Shown here piece after piece: positions 27,219-35,822 of a DNA stretch of 64,000 nucleotides (position 1 is its first letter; each line of letters begins with the position of its first letter). The stretch comes from Planktothrix sp. PCC 11201 (lineage in GTDB: Bacteria; Cyanobacteriota; Cyanobacteriia; Cyanobacteriales; Microcoleaceae). The position numbers and the translations under genes were made by a program. The DNA lies in the NCBI RefSeq assembly GCF_900009135.1, contig NZ_LT797700.1, positions 49,019-113,018 of the forward strand, written 5' to 3'. Below the pieces are notes generated by a model. The model was not told the DNA's origin. It did no database searches and was given only the letters and a program-made list of their open reading frames with translations.

Positions 27219-29747
27219 TTAACCTAGCTTTTTTTTTTCGACAATTCCCTCTAATTTTTCAATTACTTCAGGATGATCGGGTTCTAACTGCAATGCCATT
27301 TGATAGAATACGATCGCACCATCCAAATGATTATGATTAACTAAAGTATTCGCTAACTGAATATACAATTGGGGATCATCGGGTTTAATCTCAATGGCTT
27401 TATGATAAGCCGCCACATGATCGGGGTTTTCTTCAATCACTTGATAATAATAATCCAAGGATTCCTGTAAATCTAATTTAGCTCGATTTCTCAACGCATC
27501 GGCGAGTTTTTCTTGAATATTCGGTAAATCGGACTGAACTTTAATTGCACCGCGATAGGCTACAACCGCTTCTTCCCAATTCTCTAATTCCGTTAAAACT
27601 TTCCCTAAATTATAATGAGACCAAGGGAATTCAGGATTCAGTTTAATGGCATTTTGATAAGCAGGAATTGCTTCTTCCAACCGTTCCAAACTCACTAAAG
27701 CATCAGCCAAACTATTGTATGACCAAGAGTAGCTAGAATCTAAAGCGATCGCATTTTGATAAGCAGAAATCGCGGCTTCCCACCGTTCTTGTTTAAAGAA
27801 AATATCCGCTAAATTGTTCTGTGTCCAGAACACACTTGGATTCAGTTCAATGGAACGTTGATAAGCAGTAATAGCAGATTCAAACTGTTCTTGATCTCGG
27901 AGTAAATCCCCTAATTTTTGATAAACTTCTGCTTGACTATCATCAATTTCGGTTGATTTTTGATAGGCTTTAATTGCTGCTTCTGCTTCCCCAACTTTCG
28001 CCAGGGCATCCCCGAGCCCTTTATAGGCTTCTGCATCTCCACTGGGGTTCATTTGCACCGCCTGACGGAAGACTTGCACCGCTTCTTGCCAATTTTCCTG
28101 TTTAACTAAAACTTTTCCTAGCCCATAATAGGAAGAAACCAATTTAGGATTCAAGGAAATGGATTTTTTGTAAATGTTAACCGCTTCTTCTAACCGCCAC
28201 TGACGGTTGAAAATCTCTCCGATTTTATAATAAGCAACGGCTTGATTCGGGTCTAATTCCAAGATTTTGTTATAAACTCGGATTGCATCATCCCAACGTT
28301 CTTGACGGCTGAATAAATCGGCAAACCCATAATAAAATTCTAACTTAGAGGGTTCTAATTCTAAGGCTTTTTGATAGGAAAAAATTGCAGATTCAGTTTC
28401 CCCTTTTGCTTGATACAATTGCCCTAATTGATAATAGATTCCTGCCCACTGAGGATTGAGTTGTAACGCCTTTTGATAGGCTGTGAGTGCCTCATCAAAT
28501 TTACCTTGTTTAAAGCGAGTATTACCTAAATTAAAATGTTCCTCCGGTGTGGCTTTTTCCGGTTCCAAACTATAGGCTTTTTCTAAACATTGGGATGCCT
28601 GTTCTAACTGCCCCATTTGGGTGAGAATCTTAGCATAATTACGATAAACTCCGGCAAAATCTGGTTTTAAACTAACAGCTTGTTGATAATAGGAGGCAGC
28701 TTTTTCTAAGCGTTCTTCCTGAGCATATAAACTGCCCAAATTCGCATAAACTTCGGGATATTGGGGTTGAATTTCTAAGGCTTTTGAATAACACCGAATT
28801 GCCGCCGACATTTCCCCTAAAATTTGTAACGCATTCCCTTGAATTTTATAGGCTTCTGCTAAATCGGGCTGTAATTTTAAGGCTTTTTGACAGGTCGCGA
28901 TCGCTTGATCCCATTCCTTCAAGGCACAATAGGCTTGGGCTTGTTTTAAATAGGTTTGGGGATTATTGGGCTGATTCATCGGGGGTTTCGTATTATAACT
29001 CACCGTTTGCTGACGAGTTGCCCCGGCTAAAGTTTCTTGGGGTAATAATTCCCTGGCTGTGGCGGCGGCTAAGGTATCCGAGGGGGCTGAACCGATGGTC
29101 GGAGGAGTATTCAATGCGATCGCTTGACGGTAGACCTGGGTTGCTTCCTGGGCTTTTCCTTGGTCTTTGAGCAGAGTAGCCAAAGCTTGATGGGCCGTCG
29201 TCAAATTGGGATCAAGTTTAATTGCATTCCGATAGCAGATCTGCGCTTCCTTGACCTGTCCCTGTTGTGCTAACTGCTGGCCAAGGTTAAAATGTTCTTC
29301 TGCGGTGGCTTGATTCGGTTCTAATGTCAAGGCTTGATAGAAGGCCTGTGCCGATTTTTGGGGGTCGCCCAGTTGTGTCCAAACTTTGGCTAAATTCCGA
29401 TACGCCCCGGCGAAATCCGGTTTCAGGGTGACAGCTTTTTGATAACAAGCGATCGCCTGTTGCCATTGTTGTGATTTGGCATACAGACTTCCCAAGTTAG
29501 CATGAACTTCTGGCCAATTAGGTTGAAGTTGCAATGTTCGGCTATACCAGTCTTGCGCGTCCTGTAATTTCCCCTGTCTTTGGAATATATCCGCCATCAG
29601 TTTATAACCGGGGGCATAATCAGACTGAATTTGCAATAACTGGTTACAAGCCTTAATTGCATCCTCAAATTGCCCTTGATTAATATAGATTTCTGTTTGT
29701 TGATGGAGAAACTGTACACTGCGGGCGCGAATTTCGTTAGGTGACAT
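27219..29747 (-). CDS. Large tetratricopeptide repeat protein
   Basis: 842 residues from the ATG at 29747 (MSPNEIRARSVQFLHQQ); the frame extends 16 codons further to a GTG without conserved sequence. It is made almost wholly of TPRs, about 22, in two blocks separated by a Ser/Thr/Pro-rich segment near residue 240-260. The two blocks start with similar units (the VYANLGSLYAQEERLEKAASY and VHANLGSLYAKSQQWQQ types), which indicates internal duplication. There is no catalytic domain in frame. The last codons, EKKKLG, come from the A10 slip site. It probably works as the TPR half of the double-GT2 protein downstream, or as a separate scaffold. Confidence 0.82.
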   Translation of the reverse strand: MSPNEIRARSVQFLHQQTEIYINQGQFEDAIKACNQLLQIQSDYAPGYKLMADIFQRQGKLQDAQDWYSRTLQLQPNWPEVHANLGSLYAKSQQWQQAIACYQKAVTLKPDFAGAYRNLAKVWTQLGDPQKSAQAFYQALTLEPNQATAEEHFNLGQQLAQQGQVKEAQICYRNAIKLDPNLTTAHQALATLLKDQGKAQEATQVYRQAIALNTPPTIGSAPSDTLAAATARELLPQETLAGATRQQTVSYNTKPPMNQPNNPQTYLKQAQAYCALKEWDQAIATCQKALKLQPDLAEAYKIQGNALQILGEMSAAIRCYSKALEIQPQYPEVYANLGSLYAQEERLEKAASYYQQAVSLKPDFAGVYRNYAKILTQMGQLEQASQCLEKAYSLEPEKATPEEHFNLGNTRFKQGKFDEALTAYQKALQLNPQWAGIYYQLGQLYQAKGETESAIFSYQKALELEPSKLEFYYGFADLFSRQERWDDAIRVYNKILELDPNQAVAYYKIGEIFNRQWRLEEAVNIYKKSISLNPKLVSSYYGLGKVLVKQENWQEAVQVFRQAVQMNPSGDAEAYKGLGDALAKVGEAEAAIKAYQKSTEIDDSQAEVYQKLGDLLRDQEQFESAITAYQRSIELNPSVFWTQNNLADIFFKQERWEAAISAYQNAIALDSSYSWSYNSLADALVSLERLEEAIPAYQNAIKLNPEFPWSHYNLGKVLTELENWEEAVVAYRGAIKVQSDLPNIQEKLADALRNRAKLDLQESLDYYYQVIEENPDHVAAYHKAIEIKPDDPQLYIQLANTLVNHNHLDGAIVFYQMALQLEPDHPEVIEKLEGIVEKKKLG
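27228..27253 (-). promoter_or_regulatory. Candidate -1 ribosomal frameshift (or slippage) site
   Basis: On the - strand an A10 run ends in G at 27228. In the TPR frame this reads GAA AAA AAA AAG CTA GGT TAA, so the heptamer A AAA AAG is in register and a stop follows three codons later. A -1 slip gives GCT AGG TTA ACC and stays open through to the GT2 gene. AGAGGG at 27252-27247 is a Shine-Dalgarno-like element 12-13 bases before the heptamer, close to the spacing that stimulates dnaX frameshifting. Variation in the A-run length (11 or 8) would also fuse the frames. Confidence 0.6.
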
Positions 29748-29902
29748 AGTTAGTTTCAGTTCAGACAATTGAAATTTTATCACTAAGTGAACCACGAAGG
29801 CACAAAGGCACGAAGATTTACACCCAGTCTGTCCACATCCTCACTTCTTAGCGTCTCCGTGTCTTTGTGTTTATAATCTTCTATCTAACTTAATATTAAT
29901 AG

Positions 29903-32734
29903 TCATTTCAACATTTTTAATAGCCGTTTCAAAGAAACAAGATTCACCCAAATATCTTCTGTCAAGGAATTTTGATACATTAACCCCCGTAGGGGATAGC
30001 AAGAAAATCCTTCCCCCGTCAGGCAATAATGTTCCAATTCCAGATACTGACTAATCACCCAATAATAATGACGATTATAGTGGGCAGACATCCACTCAAT
30101 TACTTGGGTTCCGGGTTGACAAAACAGAATATTGGTTAAACCGCTACCATGGGCTCCCATAATTACCTTAGCTTGAGCAAACAAAGCCACCTGTTCCGTA
30201 AAGGATAGGGTTTCGAGTTGCACGGTCACAAAACCCCAAGGACGAAGGGTTTCAATCACCTCTTTCTCATTTAAAACCCGACGATATCTGGCATTTCCCC
30301 GACTAATATAAATCCGTTCGGGATAATTCCTCCCCGGAGTTTGACCATCAGGAAGAAACCAACGGCGTAAAGTATCAATCGCCCAGGGTTGTAACCATCC
30401 CATATATCCCGCCCAGGAGGGAACAATTAATTGCTGTGCCTGAATATGGGGAAACTGATCACTTTCGAGGATTTTAAACTCTGGAATTCCTAAGCGAGTT
30501 AGGGTTTCCCGTTGAAAGGGCGCTTGGTAACTATTCACCAAAAACCAATCGATTTGATTGAACTTAATCCCACTTTGGCGCAAGAGTTCCAGTCGCGGTA
30601 AAATATCCACCATCCAATGAAAATAGACATTCCCCGATAACCCCGACAATACCGCGACCCGACCTTCAATCTGTTGCAGGGGGGGTAATTGTGACTGTTG
30701 AAACACTTGATGCTGTTGGGGGTCATAACTGGGACAACAGGGAAGGGGAGCGGGATATTCCCGGGAGACATCGGCTAATAGTTGATTATCGGGTGTAATA
30801 ATGGCGATCGCTTTGCAAACCAGCCAATAATTCTGTTGGGGAACAATCCAGGCTCGTCCATTGGGAATGACCGCCACAAATAAGGGCGTTGAGGCCGTAT
30901 TGTTTTTGGACACCAAACCTTTTTCAATCCCATGTCCCAAATTCTGCCACTGAAACGATTTGAACACACCTTTAAGACAGGGTTCACAATCCAACCCCCC
31001 GCATTGATTGGGTTTAGAGGGTGTCTGTTTCCAGTTATCCAAGTTTTGGGAACCCAATAATTCTGATAGATCACAATAATGACTATCGCGTAAATTATTA
31101 TTTGTCAGCCATGTTAGGGTTGAATCACAAACTCCTTGGGGAATATTTGTCCGTTGAATATAGGGCGCATTAGCCCATTCTTGCAGTAGGTTTAAGGTGG
31201 AAGGAGAGTTACTAACCCAGGACTGAAACCGACTATCTTGCTGTATCTGCAAAACCTGACTATAGTAATCGGTCGCAGATTCCCAATTGCCTTGTTTTTC
31301 CGTAATTATCCCCAATTGTAAATTCACTTCAAGGAACTGACTAGGGGAAAAAACAGACGACCGTTTGAGTAAAATTCGAGCCGTTTGATAAACTGTTAAT
31401 GCGGCATTTAGTTGTTGGTTTTTCAATAAACAATTGCCCAATTTTAGATAAACTTCTACGGATTGAGGTTGAATTTGTGCTGCTTTTTGGTAGTAGCTCA
31501 CTGCTTGATCAAACTTTCCGTAAATAGCTAAAGTATTTCCCAGGTGAAGATAGGTTTTATAGAGATGTTTATAGACCGTTTTACCCCCCCTAGCTCCCTC
31601 CTGGTCTGGGATAGGGACAGACACTTTCCCCTCCTGTTCATCAGAGTTATCAGTATCTGCCCCCCATTGGTAAGGGGGGAATAGGGGGGTATCATCCTGT
31701 TGTAATGCCGTGAGAAAATCAGCACAGGACTTTCGGGCTAAAGATAATTCATCTGATCCCGAAAGCTGCTGCATTCCCTGACAATAACCCTCTACAAATT
31801 TAGGTTCAAGGGAGATGACTTTTTTAAAACAACTCAACGCAGCATCCAGTTTTCCTAAATTGAGTAAAGAAGCTCCACAGTCAATATAGGCAAATAGATT
31901 ATCGGGTTCTAAATCAATAACTTTTTTAAAGTAATAAACAGCATTCTTATGTTGATTTTGTTGCTGGAGAATCTTCCCTAAATTATTATAAACCAGAGGA
32001 AAATCTTCTTTGGTTTCTAGGGCCTGACGATAGGATTGAATGGCTTCTTTTATTTTACCTTGGGCTACAAATACTTGACCAATATTATTATAGGTTAAAG
32101 AATTTTCACTTTCAGTTTCATTATAAGTTAGACACCTATTCCATGCTGCTAAAGCCCCGTCATAATCATTTGTTGCAAACAATAAACACCCTAAATTATT
32201 ATAGGCATTTGCTAAATCGGGCTGAAGCTGAATCACTCGTTGATAGAGGGCGATCGCTCGTTTTGTATCTCCCAATTGTCCATAGGCCATGGCTAAGGCA
32301 AAATAGGAATGAACATGATTAGGATTTTGTTCTAAGGTTTTTTGATAGCATCGAATTGCTCTGGGAATATCCCCACTCCAGAAATATGCCTGACCCCATT
32401 GAAAATATAATTCTGTCCAACTAGGACGCAAATTTAGGGCTTTTTTATAACAGAAAAATGCTGGCTCAAACTCTCCTGTATTCCGTAAAACCTGAGCTAA
32501 ATAGGCATAGGCTTCTACAAAATCCGGTTGTAATTTAATTGCCTTTTTATAGGCAGAAATTGCTTCTGGAAATAGTCCTTGCACTTCATACCAATCCCCT
32601 AAAATTTTATAAGTTTGAGCCTGATCGGGATCTAGTGCTAAAATTTGCGAGATTGTCTGATGAGCTTCTCGCAGATTTCCCACATCTAAGTCAGCGATCG
32701 CCGATTGGATTAAGTCTTCAAGGCTTGGATTCAC
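29903..32734 (-). CDS. TPR protein fused to a GT61-family glycosyltransferase
   Basis: 943 residues from a GTG at 32734. Residues 1-530 are TPRs. The C-terminal third (about 640-930) is a GT61 domain (DUF563 type): YFHWMVDILPRLELLRQSG, PERIYISRGNARYRRVLNE, and VIMGAHGSGLTNILFCQPG with the conserved His-Gly-x-Gly. GT61 enzymes add xylose, GlcNAc or other sugars to proteins or capsules. A Pro/Gly/Asp-rich insert (TPLFPPYQWGAD ... PDQEGARGG) interrupts the TPR part and comes from a repeat-like DNA segment. It is the first gene of the - strand island operon. 155 bases separate it from the TPR gene downstream, with a sequence rich in CACGAAGG/CACAAAGG units. Confidence 0.86.
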   Translation of the reverse strand: MNPSLEDLIQSAIADLDVGNLREAHQTISQILALDPDQAQTYKILGDWYEVQGLFPEAISAYKKAIKLQPDFVEAYAYLAQVLRNTGEFEPAFFCYKKALNLRPSWTELYFQWGQAYFWSGDIPRAIRCYQKTLEQNPNHVHSYFALAMAYGQLGDTKRAIALYQRVIQLQPDLANAYNNLGCLLFATNDYDGALAAWNRCLTYNETESENSLTYNNIGQVFVAQGKIKEAIQSYRQALETKEDFPLVYNNLGKILQQQNQHKNAVYYFKKVIDLEPDNLFAYIDCGASLLNLGKLDAALSCFKKVISLEPKFVEGYCQGMQQLSGSDELSLARKSCADFLTALQQDDTPLFPPYQWGADTDNSDEQEGKVSVPIPDQEGARGGKTVYKHLYKTYLHLGNTLAIYGKFDQAVSYYQKAAQIQPQSVEVYLKLGNCLLKNQQLNAALTVYQTARILLKRSSVFSPSQFLEVNLQLGIITEKQGNWESATDYYSQVLQIQQDSRFQSWVSNSPSTLNLLQEWANAPYIQRTNIPQGVCDSTLTWLTNNNLRDSHYCDLSELLGSQNLDNWKQTPSKPNQCGGLDCEPCLKGVFKSFQWQNLGHGIEKGLVSKNNTASTPLFVAVIPNGRAWIVPQQNYWLVCKAIAIITPDNQLLADVSREYPAPLPCCPSYDPQQHQVFQQSQLPPLQQIEGRVAVLSGLSGNVYFHWMVDILPRLELLRQSGIKFNQIDWFLVNSYQAPFQRETLTRLGIPEFKILESDQFPHIQAQQLIVPSWAGYMGWLQPWAIDTLRRWFLPDGQTPGRNYPERIYISRGNARYRRVLNEKEVIETLRPWGFVTVQLETLSFTEQVALFAQAKVIMGAHGSGLTNILFCQPGTQVIEWMSAHYNRHYYWVISQYLELEHYCLTGEGFSCYPLRGLMYQNSLTEDIWVNLVSLKRLLKMLK
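31582..31692. repeat. 111-bp G/C-run repeat element inside the TPR-GT61 gene
   Basis: The ends TACCCCCCCTA and TAGGGGGGTA are inverted. A second palindromic part, CCCCCCATTGGTAAGGGGGG, lies near the right end. The element keeps the frame and encodes a Pro/Gly/Asp-rich insert with no TPR character. It resembles C-run intergenic repeats of cyanobacteria. Confidence 0.6.
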
Positions 32735-32917
32735 AGTGTTTTGGGCTGCTTGATTGACAAATAGGAGGGGTAGAAAGTTTCAACAACAGTTAGGATTTCA
32801 TTCTAACATAGAGACTACCATATTCGTTCAACTAGCTTGAGCATCTAAAAGCTAAGTTTATTGGCTATTTTTTATAATTATACTTTTTTTGAATGATTAT
32901 TATTAAGTCATTTTATT

Positions 32918-33025
32918 TCATTCCCAATCTTCAAGTTGTAAATTTTTAATTCTTTGGAACTCTTTAGTATTATGAGTGACTAAAATAAAATTGTTGGCTA
33001 ATGCAATAGCAGCAATATTGAACCA
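32918..33025 (-). pseudogene. C-terminal remnant of a VapC-type PIN toxin
   Basis: The - strand frame reads WFNIAAIALANNFILVTHN, then TKEFQRIKNLQLEDWE and a stop. This is the last 35 residues of a VapC ribonuclease (ILVTHN..EF.RI..L..EDW). Sequence before it is the terminator hairpin of the protease gene, so the N-terminal catalytic residues are gone. The rest of the 327-base gap (32735-33061) shows no gene. Confidence 0.75.
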
Positions 33026-33027
33026 AT

Positions 33028-33054
33028 AATCCCCCGAATGCTGTTCGGGGGATT
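33028..33054. terminator. Hairpin after the protease gene
   Basis: AATCCCCCGAA, loop TGCTG, TTCGGGGGATT: a perfect 11-bp stem 8 bases beyond the stop codon of the - strand gene. The T-run is weak (ATTATTGG), but the position and strength suggest a terminator. Confidence 0.65.
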
Positions 33055-33061
33055 GTCAGTG

Positions 33062-34360
33062 TTACTTAGACTCGTTAATGGCTAAGGGTCGATTGCCACC
33101 CACCCCCGCCAAAATAGAAACGGCCTTGGCGTAAAAAGGGTCTTGGGCTGTCCCGATTAACTTCGGATCGGTAGCCAATTGTTTTTTCTGATCATCGGAG
33201 ATATCGACCTTAACATCGGGAGTGACCCCTTTATGGCTAATATCAATACCATTGGGCGTGTAATAATGGGCGATCGTCACCGCCAGCCCGGAACCATCGG
33301 AGAGGGAAAACACCGATTGGACTAAAGCCTTGCCAAAGGTTTGAGTTCCCATCACCACACCGCGTTGATTATCCTTCAATGCTCCGGCTAAAATTTCACT
33401 CGCACTGGCGGAATTACCATCAACTAACACGACAACAGGTAATTTTGTGATCGAGGTGCGGTTATTGCGAATTTCCTGGGTTTTGCCATTGCGATCAACG
33501 GTACTCACAATTGCCCCCGTATCCATCCACATCCGAGCAATATCAATACTGGTACGCAATAATCCCCCGGGATTTCCCCGTAAATCCAGAACAAAAGCCT
33601 GAACATTTTCTTTGGTTAAGGCTTGAATTGCGGCTTGCATTTGTTCGGCTGCATGGGAATTAAATTCCCGCAGTTGAATATAACCAATTTTGCGATTTCC
33701 TTCGTTATTGACCCGATAGGTGACGGTTTCTAATTCAATTCGGGCGCGAGTCAGAGTCAAATCAAATTCTTTTTGTCCTTCCCGTCCAATGCGCAAATTG
33801 ACATTGGTGCCAATCGCCCCCCGAATCTTATTGGCCGCTTGTTCAACGGTCATGCCCGTGGTGGAGACTCCATCAATAGAAAGCACCCGATCCCCTGAAA
33901 GAATTCCAGCTTTGATAGCAGGAGAATTTTTAATCGGTTCGACAACGGTAATGGCTTTGGTTTTTTCATCCAGGGTCAACTGCATTCCTACCCCGGAAAG
34001 TTCCCCCGCCGTTTGATTGGTTAATGCTTCATACTGTTTGGGATCCATGAAGCGAGTATAGGGATCTTGGAGTTTTTCCAGGGCTTTTCGCAGGGCTGTA
34101 TAGGCTTCTTCCCTGGAAGTATAGTTCTTGCTCAGGAGTTCTTCCCTTTGGGCTTGCCAGTTGACTTGGTTAAACTTGCCATCAACAAATTCCCGAAAAA
34201 CAATCTGCCAAGCCTCATCCAATACGGCTTTGGGACTATCTTTGAGGGGGGTACTGACGCTACTACTCCAAGCGGGCATGACGAAAGCGGTAACGGCTGC
34301 GATCGCCCCTGTAAATAAAGCCTGACGGAGCACAGAAAAGCTTTTAACGTTTTGATTCAT
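33062..34360 (-). CDS. ctpA: Carboxyl-terminal processing protease (S41 family)
   Basis: 432 residues. An N-terminal signal or anchor (FTGAIAAVTAFVMPAWSSS) exports it to the lumen or periplasm. The helical cap region holds LQDPYTRFMDPKQYEAL, a PDZ domain follows (about 110-195; GVGMQLTLDE, GDRVLSIDGVS), then the S41 protease core. The Ser/Lys dyad is visible: VDGNSASASEILAGALKD with Ser, and TFGKALVQSV with Lys. Cyanobacteria carry three paralogues, of which CtpA trims the D1 precursor of photosystem II. The choice of ctpA over ctpB or ctpC is a guess from length and is not proven. The gene stands alone and ends at a hairpin. Confidence 0.88.
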   Translation of the reverse strand: MNQNVKSFSVLRQALFTGAIAAVTAFVMPAWSSSVSTPLKDSPKAVLDEAWQIVFREFVDGKFNQVNWQAQREELLSKNYTSREEAYTALRKALEKLQDPYTRFMDPKQYEALTNQTAGELSGVGMQLTLDEKTKAITVVEPIKNSPAIKAGILSGDRVLSIDGVSTTGMTVEQAANKIRGAIGTNVNLRIGREGQKEFDLTLTRARIELETVTYRVNNEGNRKIGYIQLREFNSHAAEQMQAAIQALTKENVQAFVLDLRGNPGGLLRTSIDIARMWMDTGAIVSTVDRNGKTQEIRNNRTSITKLPVVVLVDGNSASASEILAGALKDNQRGVVMGTQTFGKALVQSVFSLSDGSGLAVTIAHYYTPNGIDISHKGVTPDVKVDISDDQKKQLATDPKLIGTAQDPFYAKAVSILAGVGGNRPLAINESK

Positions 34361-34843
34361 TGAGTCTCCCTATATCGCTTGATATCCTTAACTCCTCTTT
34401 AGAGTTGGGATGGAAAGCCTAGATTTAATTTTAAAGTGATCTGATTCTGAAATTTGATGGGCAAAAGGAAAAAACGGCTTAAGATTAGCGATCTTTACCA
34501 TTTTCCCGTGCAATTTTTCCTGATTTGAGGGGGATGGACAAAAACAAGTTATGCCCCACCTCAACTTGACTCGATTGCCAAATATAGAGGGTGCAGAACC
34601 GTTGCCAAAAAAAAGCCTCTAGTGATCCTTCATGATAGCGCGGGGATTTTCCTGACTTAATTGTTTTTCTGCTCCGATTATAGCTTGAGGTATAATTAGA
34701 TGGGTGGGTTTGCCGTTAATGATAGATAAAATCATCACTCCCGACCGATTACACCCCCAATAAAAGTTTAACTTGAGTTTTTCAAATCTGGTTAAAAAAT
34801 TCGTGATATCATTGCCAGGGCGCAAGGAGTTTTAGCAAAAATT
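34361..34843. other. 483-base gap between divergent genes
   Basis: This region holds the 5' leaders of the protease gene (-) and the gene at 34844 (+). TATAAT at 34691-34697 on the + strand is an isolated -10-like element. AAGGAG at 34823-34828 is the ribosome binding site for the + gene. A 68-codon - strand frame at 34619-34825 opens with TTG and resembles nothing I know. I see no gene here. Confidence 0.4.
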
Positions 34844-35689
34844 GTGGTTCATCTTTTAGTTAAGTCTGCTTTGCCGAAAGGATTGTCTTTCCTAATGCCG
34901 ATGGCGATCGCTGGAATCGCCTTAGTCAGTATTATTAGCATACAACTTCATGCTCCGGGTGGGTTAGAGGTTTCTCGGGTGCAAACACCACGACTGGATA
35001 AGGAAGCTAGGATCGCAGCCCAACAAGAAAAAGAACGGGAGGCGGCACGGTTAAGATTACTCCAAAAATTACCCACATTGGGTTATGGGAATTTACTGGC
35101 GAGTTGGACATTTTTAAACTTTCTGCAATATTTTGGGGATGATTTGGCGCGTGAGCAAACAGATTATGAACTGTTAGATGATTATTTCGAGGTCATAGTT
35201 ACTCACGATCCCCTTTGGGTAGAAATGTACAATTTTTTATCGACATCGGTTTCTTTTTACCAAGCCCGACCTGATTTAACGGTTAAACTGATAGATAGGG
35301 GGTTGAAATCTCTTTCTCCAGAAAAGAACCCTCAATCTTGGTTAGTTTGGAGAGTTAAAGGCGTTGATGAATTATTATTAATTGGTGATACTCAGGCTTC
35401 GATTAAATCCCATGAAATGGCAGCAAAATGGGCGGAAGGAACACCGGATCAAATATTTTCCCCTCGTTTACGAGAATTTGCTGAAGCTTTAAGAAAAAAT
35501 CCCGATAATAAATTAATCCGCATTCAATCTTGGTTGATGGTTTATAGTGCTACACAAGATAAGCTAGTCAGAAAAAGAGCGATTCAAGAATTAATTAAAT
35601 TAGGAGTTAAAGTGGAAGTTCAAAAAGATGGGGAATTAAAGTATACCATTCCTCCTGAATCTCCAAAACCTGAAGCCAAAAAGAAATAA
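34844..35689 (+). CDS. Membrane-anchored protein of unknown function, conserved in style with cyanobacterial hypotheticals
   Basis: 281 residues from GTG 34844, supported by AAGGAG 15 bases upstream and by the lysines that precede the membrane helix (LSFLMPMAIAGIALVSIISI, about residues 15-35). An ATG at 34895 would cut that helix. After a charged coiled stretch (EKEREAARLRLLQ) the rest is helical: LPTLGYGNLLASWTFLNFLQYFGD, a segment with Trp and aromatic clusters, and a Pro/Lys tail. The spacing looks TPR-like but without the consensus. No catalytic motif is seen. It converges on the kinase gene, with two hairpins in the gap. Confidence 0.7.
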   Translation: MVHLLVKSALPKGLSFLMPMAIAGIALVSIISIQLHAPGGLEVSRVQTPRLDKEARIAAQQEKEREAARLRLLQKLPTLGYGNLLASWTFLNFLQYFGDDLAREQTDYELLDDYFEVIVTHDPLWVEMYNFLSTSVSFYQARPDLTVKLIDRGLKSLSPEKNPQSWLVWRVKGVDELLLIGDTQASIKSHEMAAKWAEGTPDQIFSPRLREFAEALRKNPDNKLIRIQSWLMVYSATQDKLVRKRAIQELIKLGVKVEVQKDGELKYTIPPESPKPEAKKK

Positions 35690-35754
35690 AATAGTTTTGT
35701 AGTTAAACTATATAGTCTAGCTATATATAATCTAGTGAGGAATATTTGATTTCA

Positions 35755-35805
35755 AAACCCGCGTCGGCGGGTTTCGTCTGTGTAGCGACAGATTTCAATC
35801 TGTCG
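35755..35805. terminator. Two adjacent perfect hairpins between converging genes
   Basis: AAACCCGC, GTCG, GCGGGTTT (35755-35774) and CGACAGATT, TC, AATCTGTCG (35786-35805). Both stems are perfect (8 and 9 bp). They lie between the stops at 35689 (+) and 35823 (-) and probably end transcripts from both sides. Both look like family repeats and not unique terminators. Confidence 0.65.
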
Positions 35806-35822
35806 GAATCTGAAAACTATAA

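Noticed and set aside
28784..29170. 128-codon + strand frame opposite the TPR gene
   Set aside because: Antisense to a clear TPR coding region with periodic codon structure. No ribosome binding site or domain.
34619..34825. 68-codon frame on the - strand beginning MRPGNDITNFLTRF
   Set aside because: It opens with TTG, has no good ribosome binding site, overlaps the leader of the divergent gene and resembles no family. I kept it only as part of the gap description.
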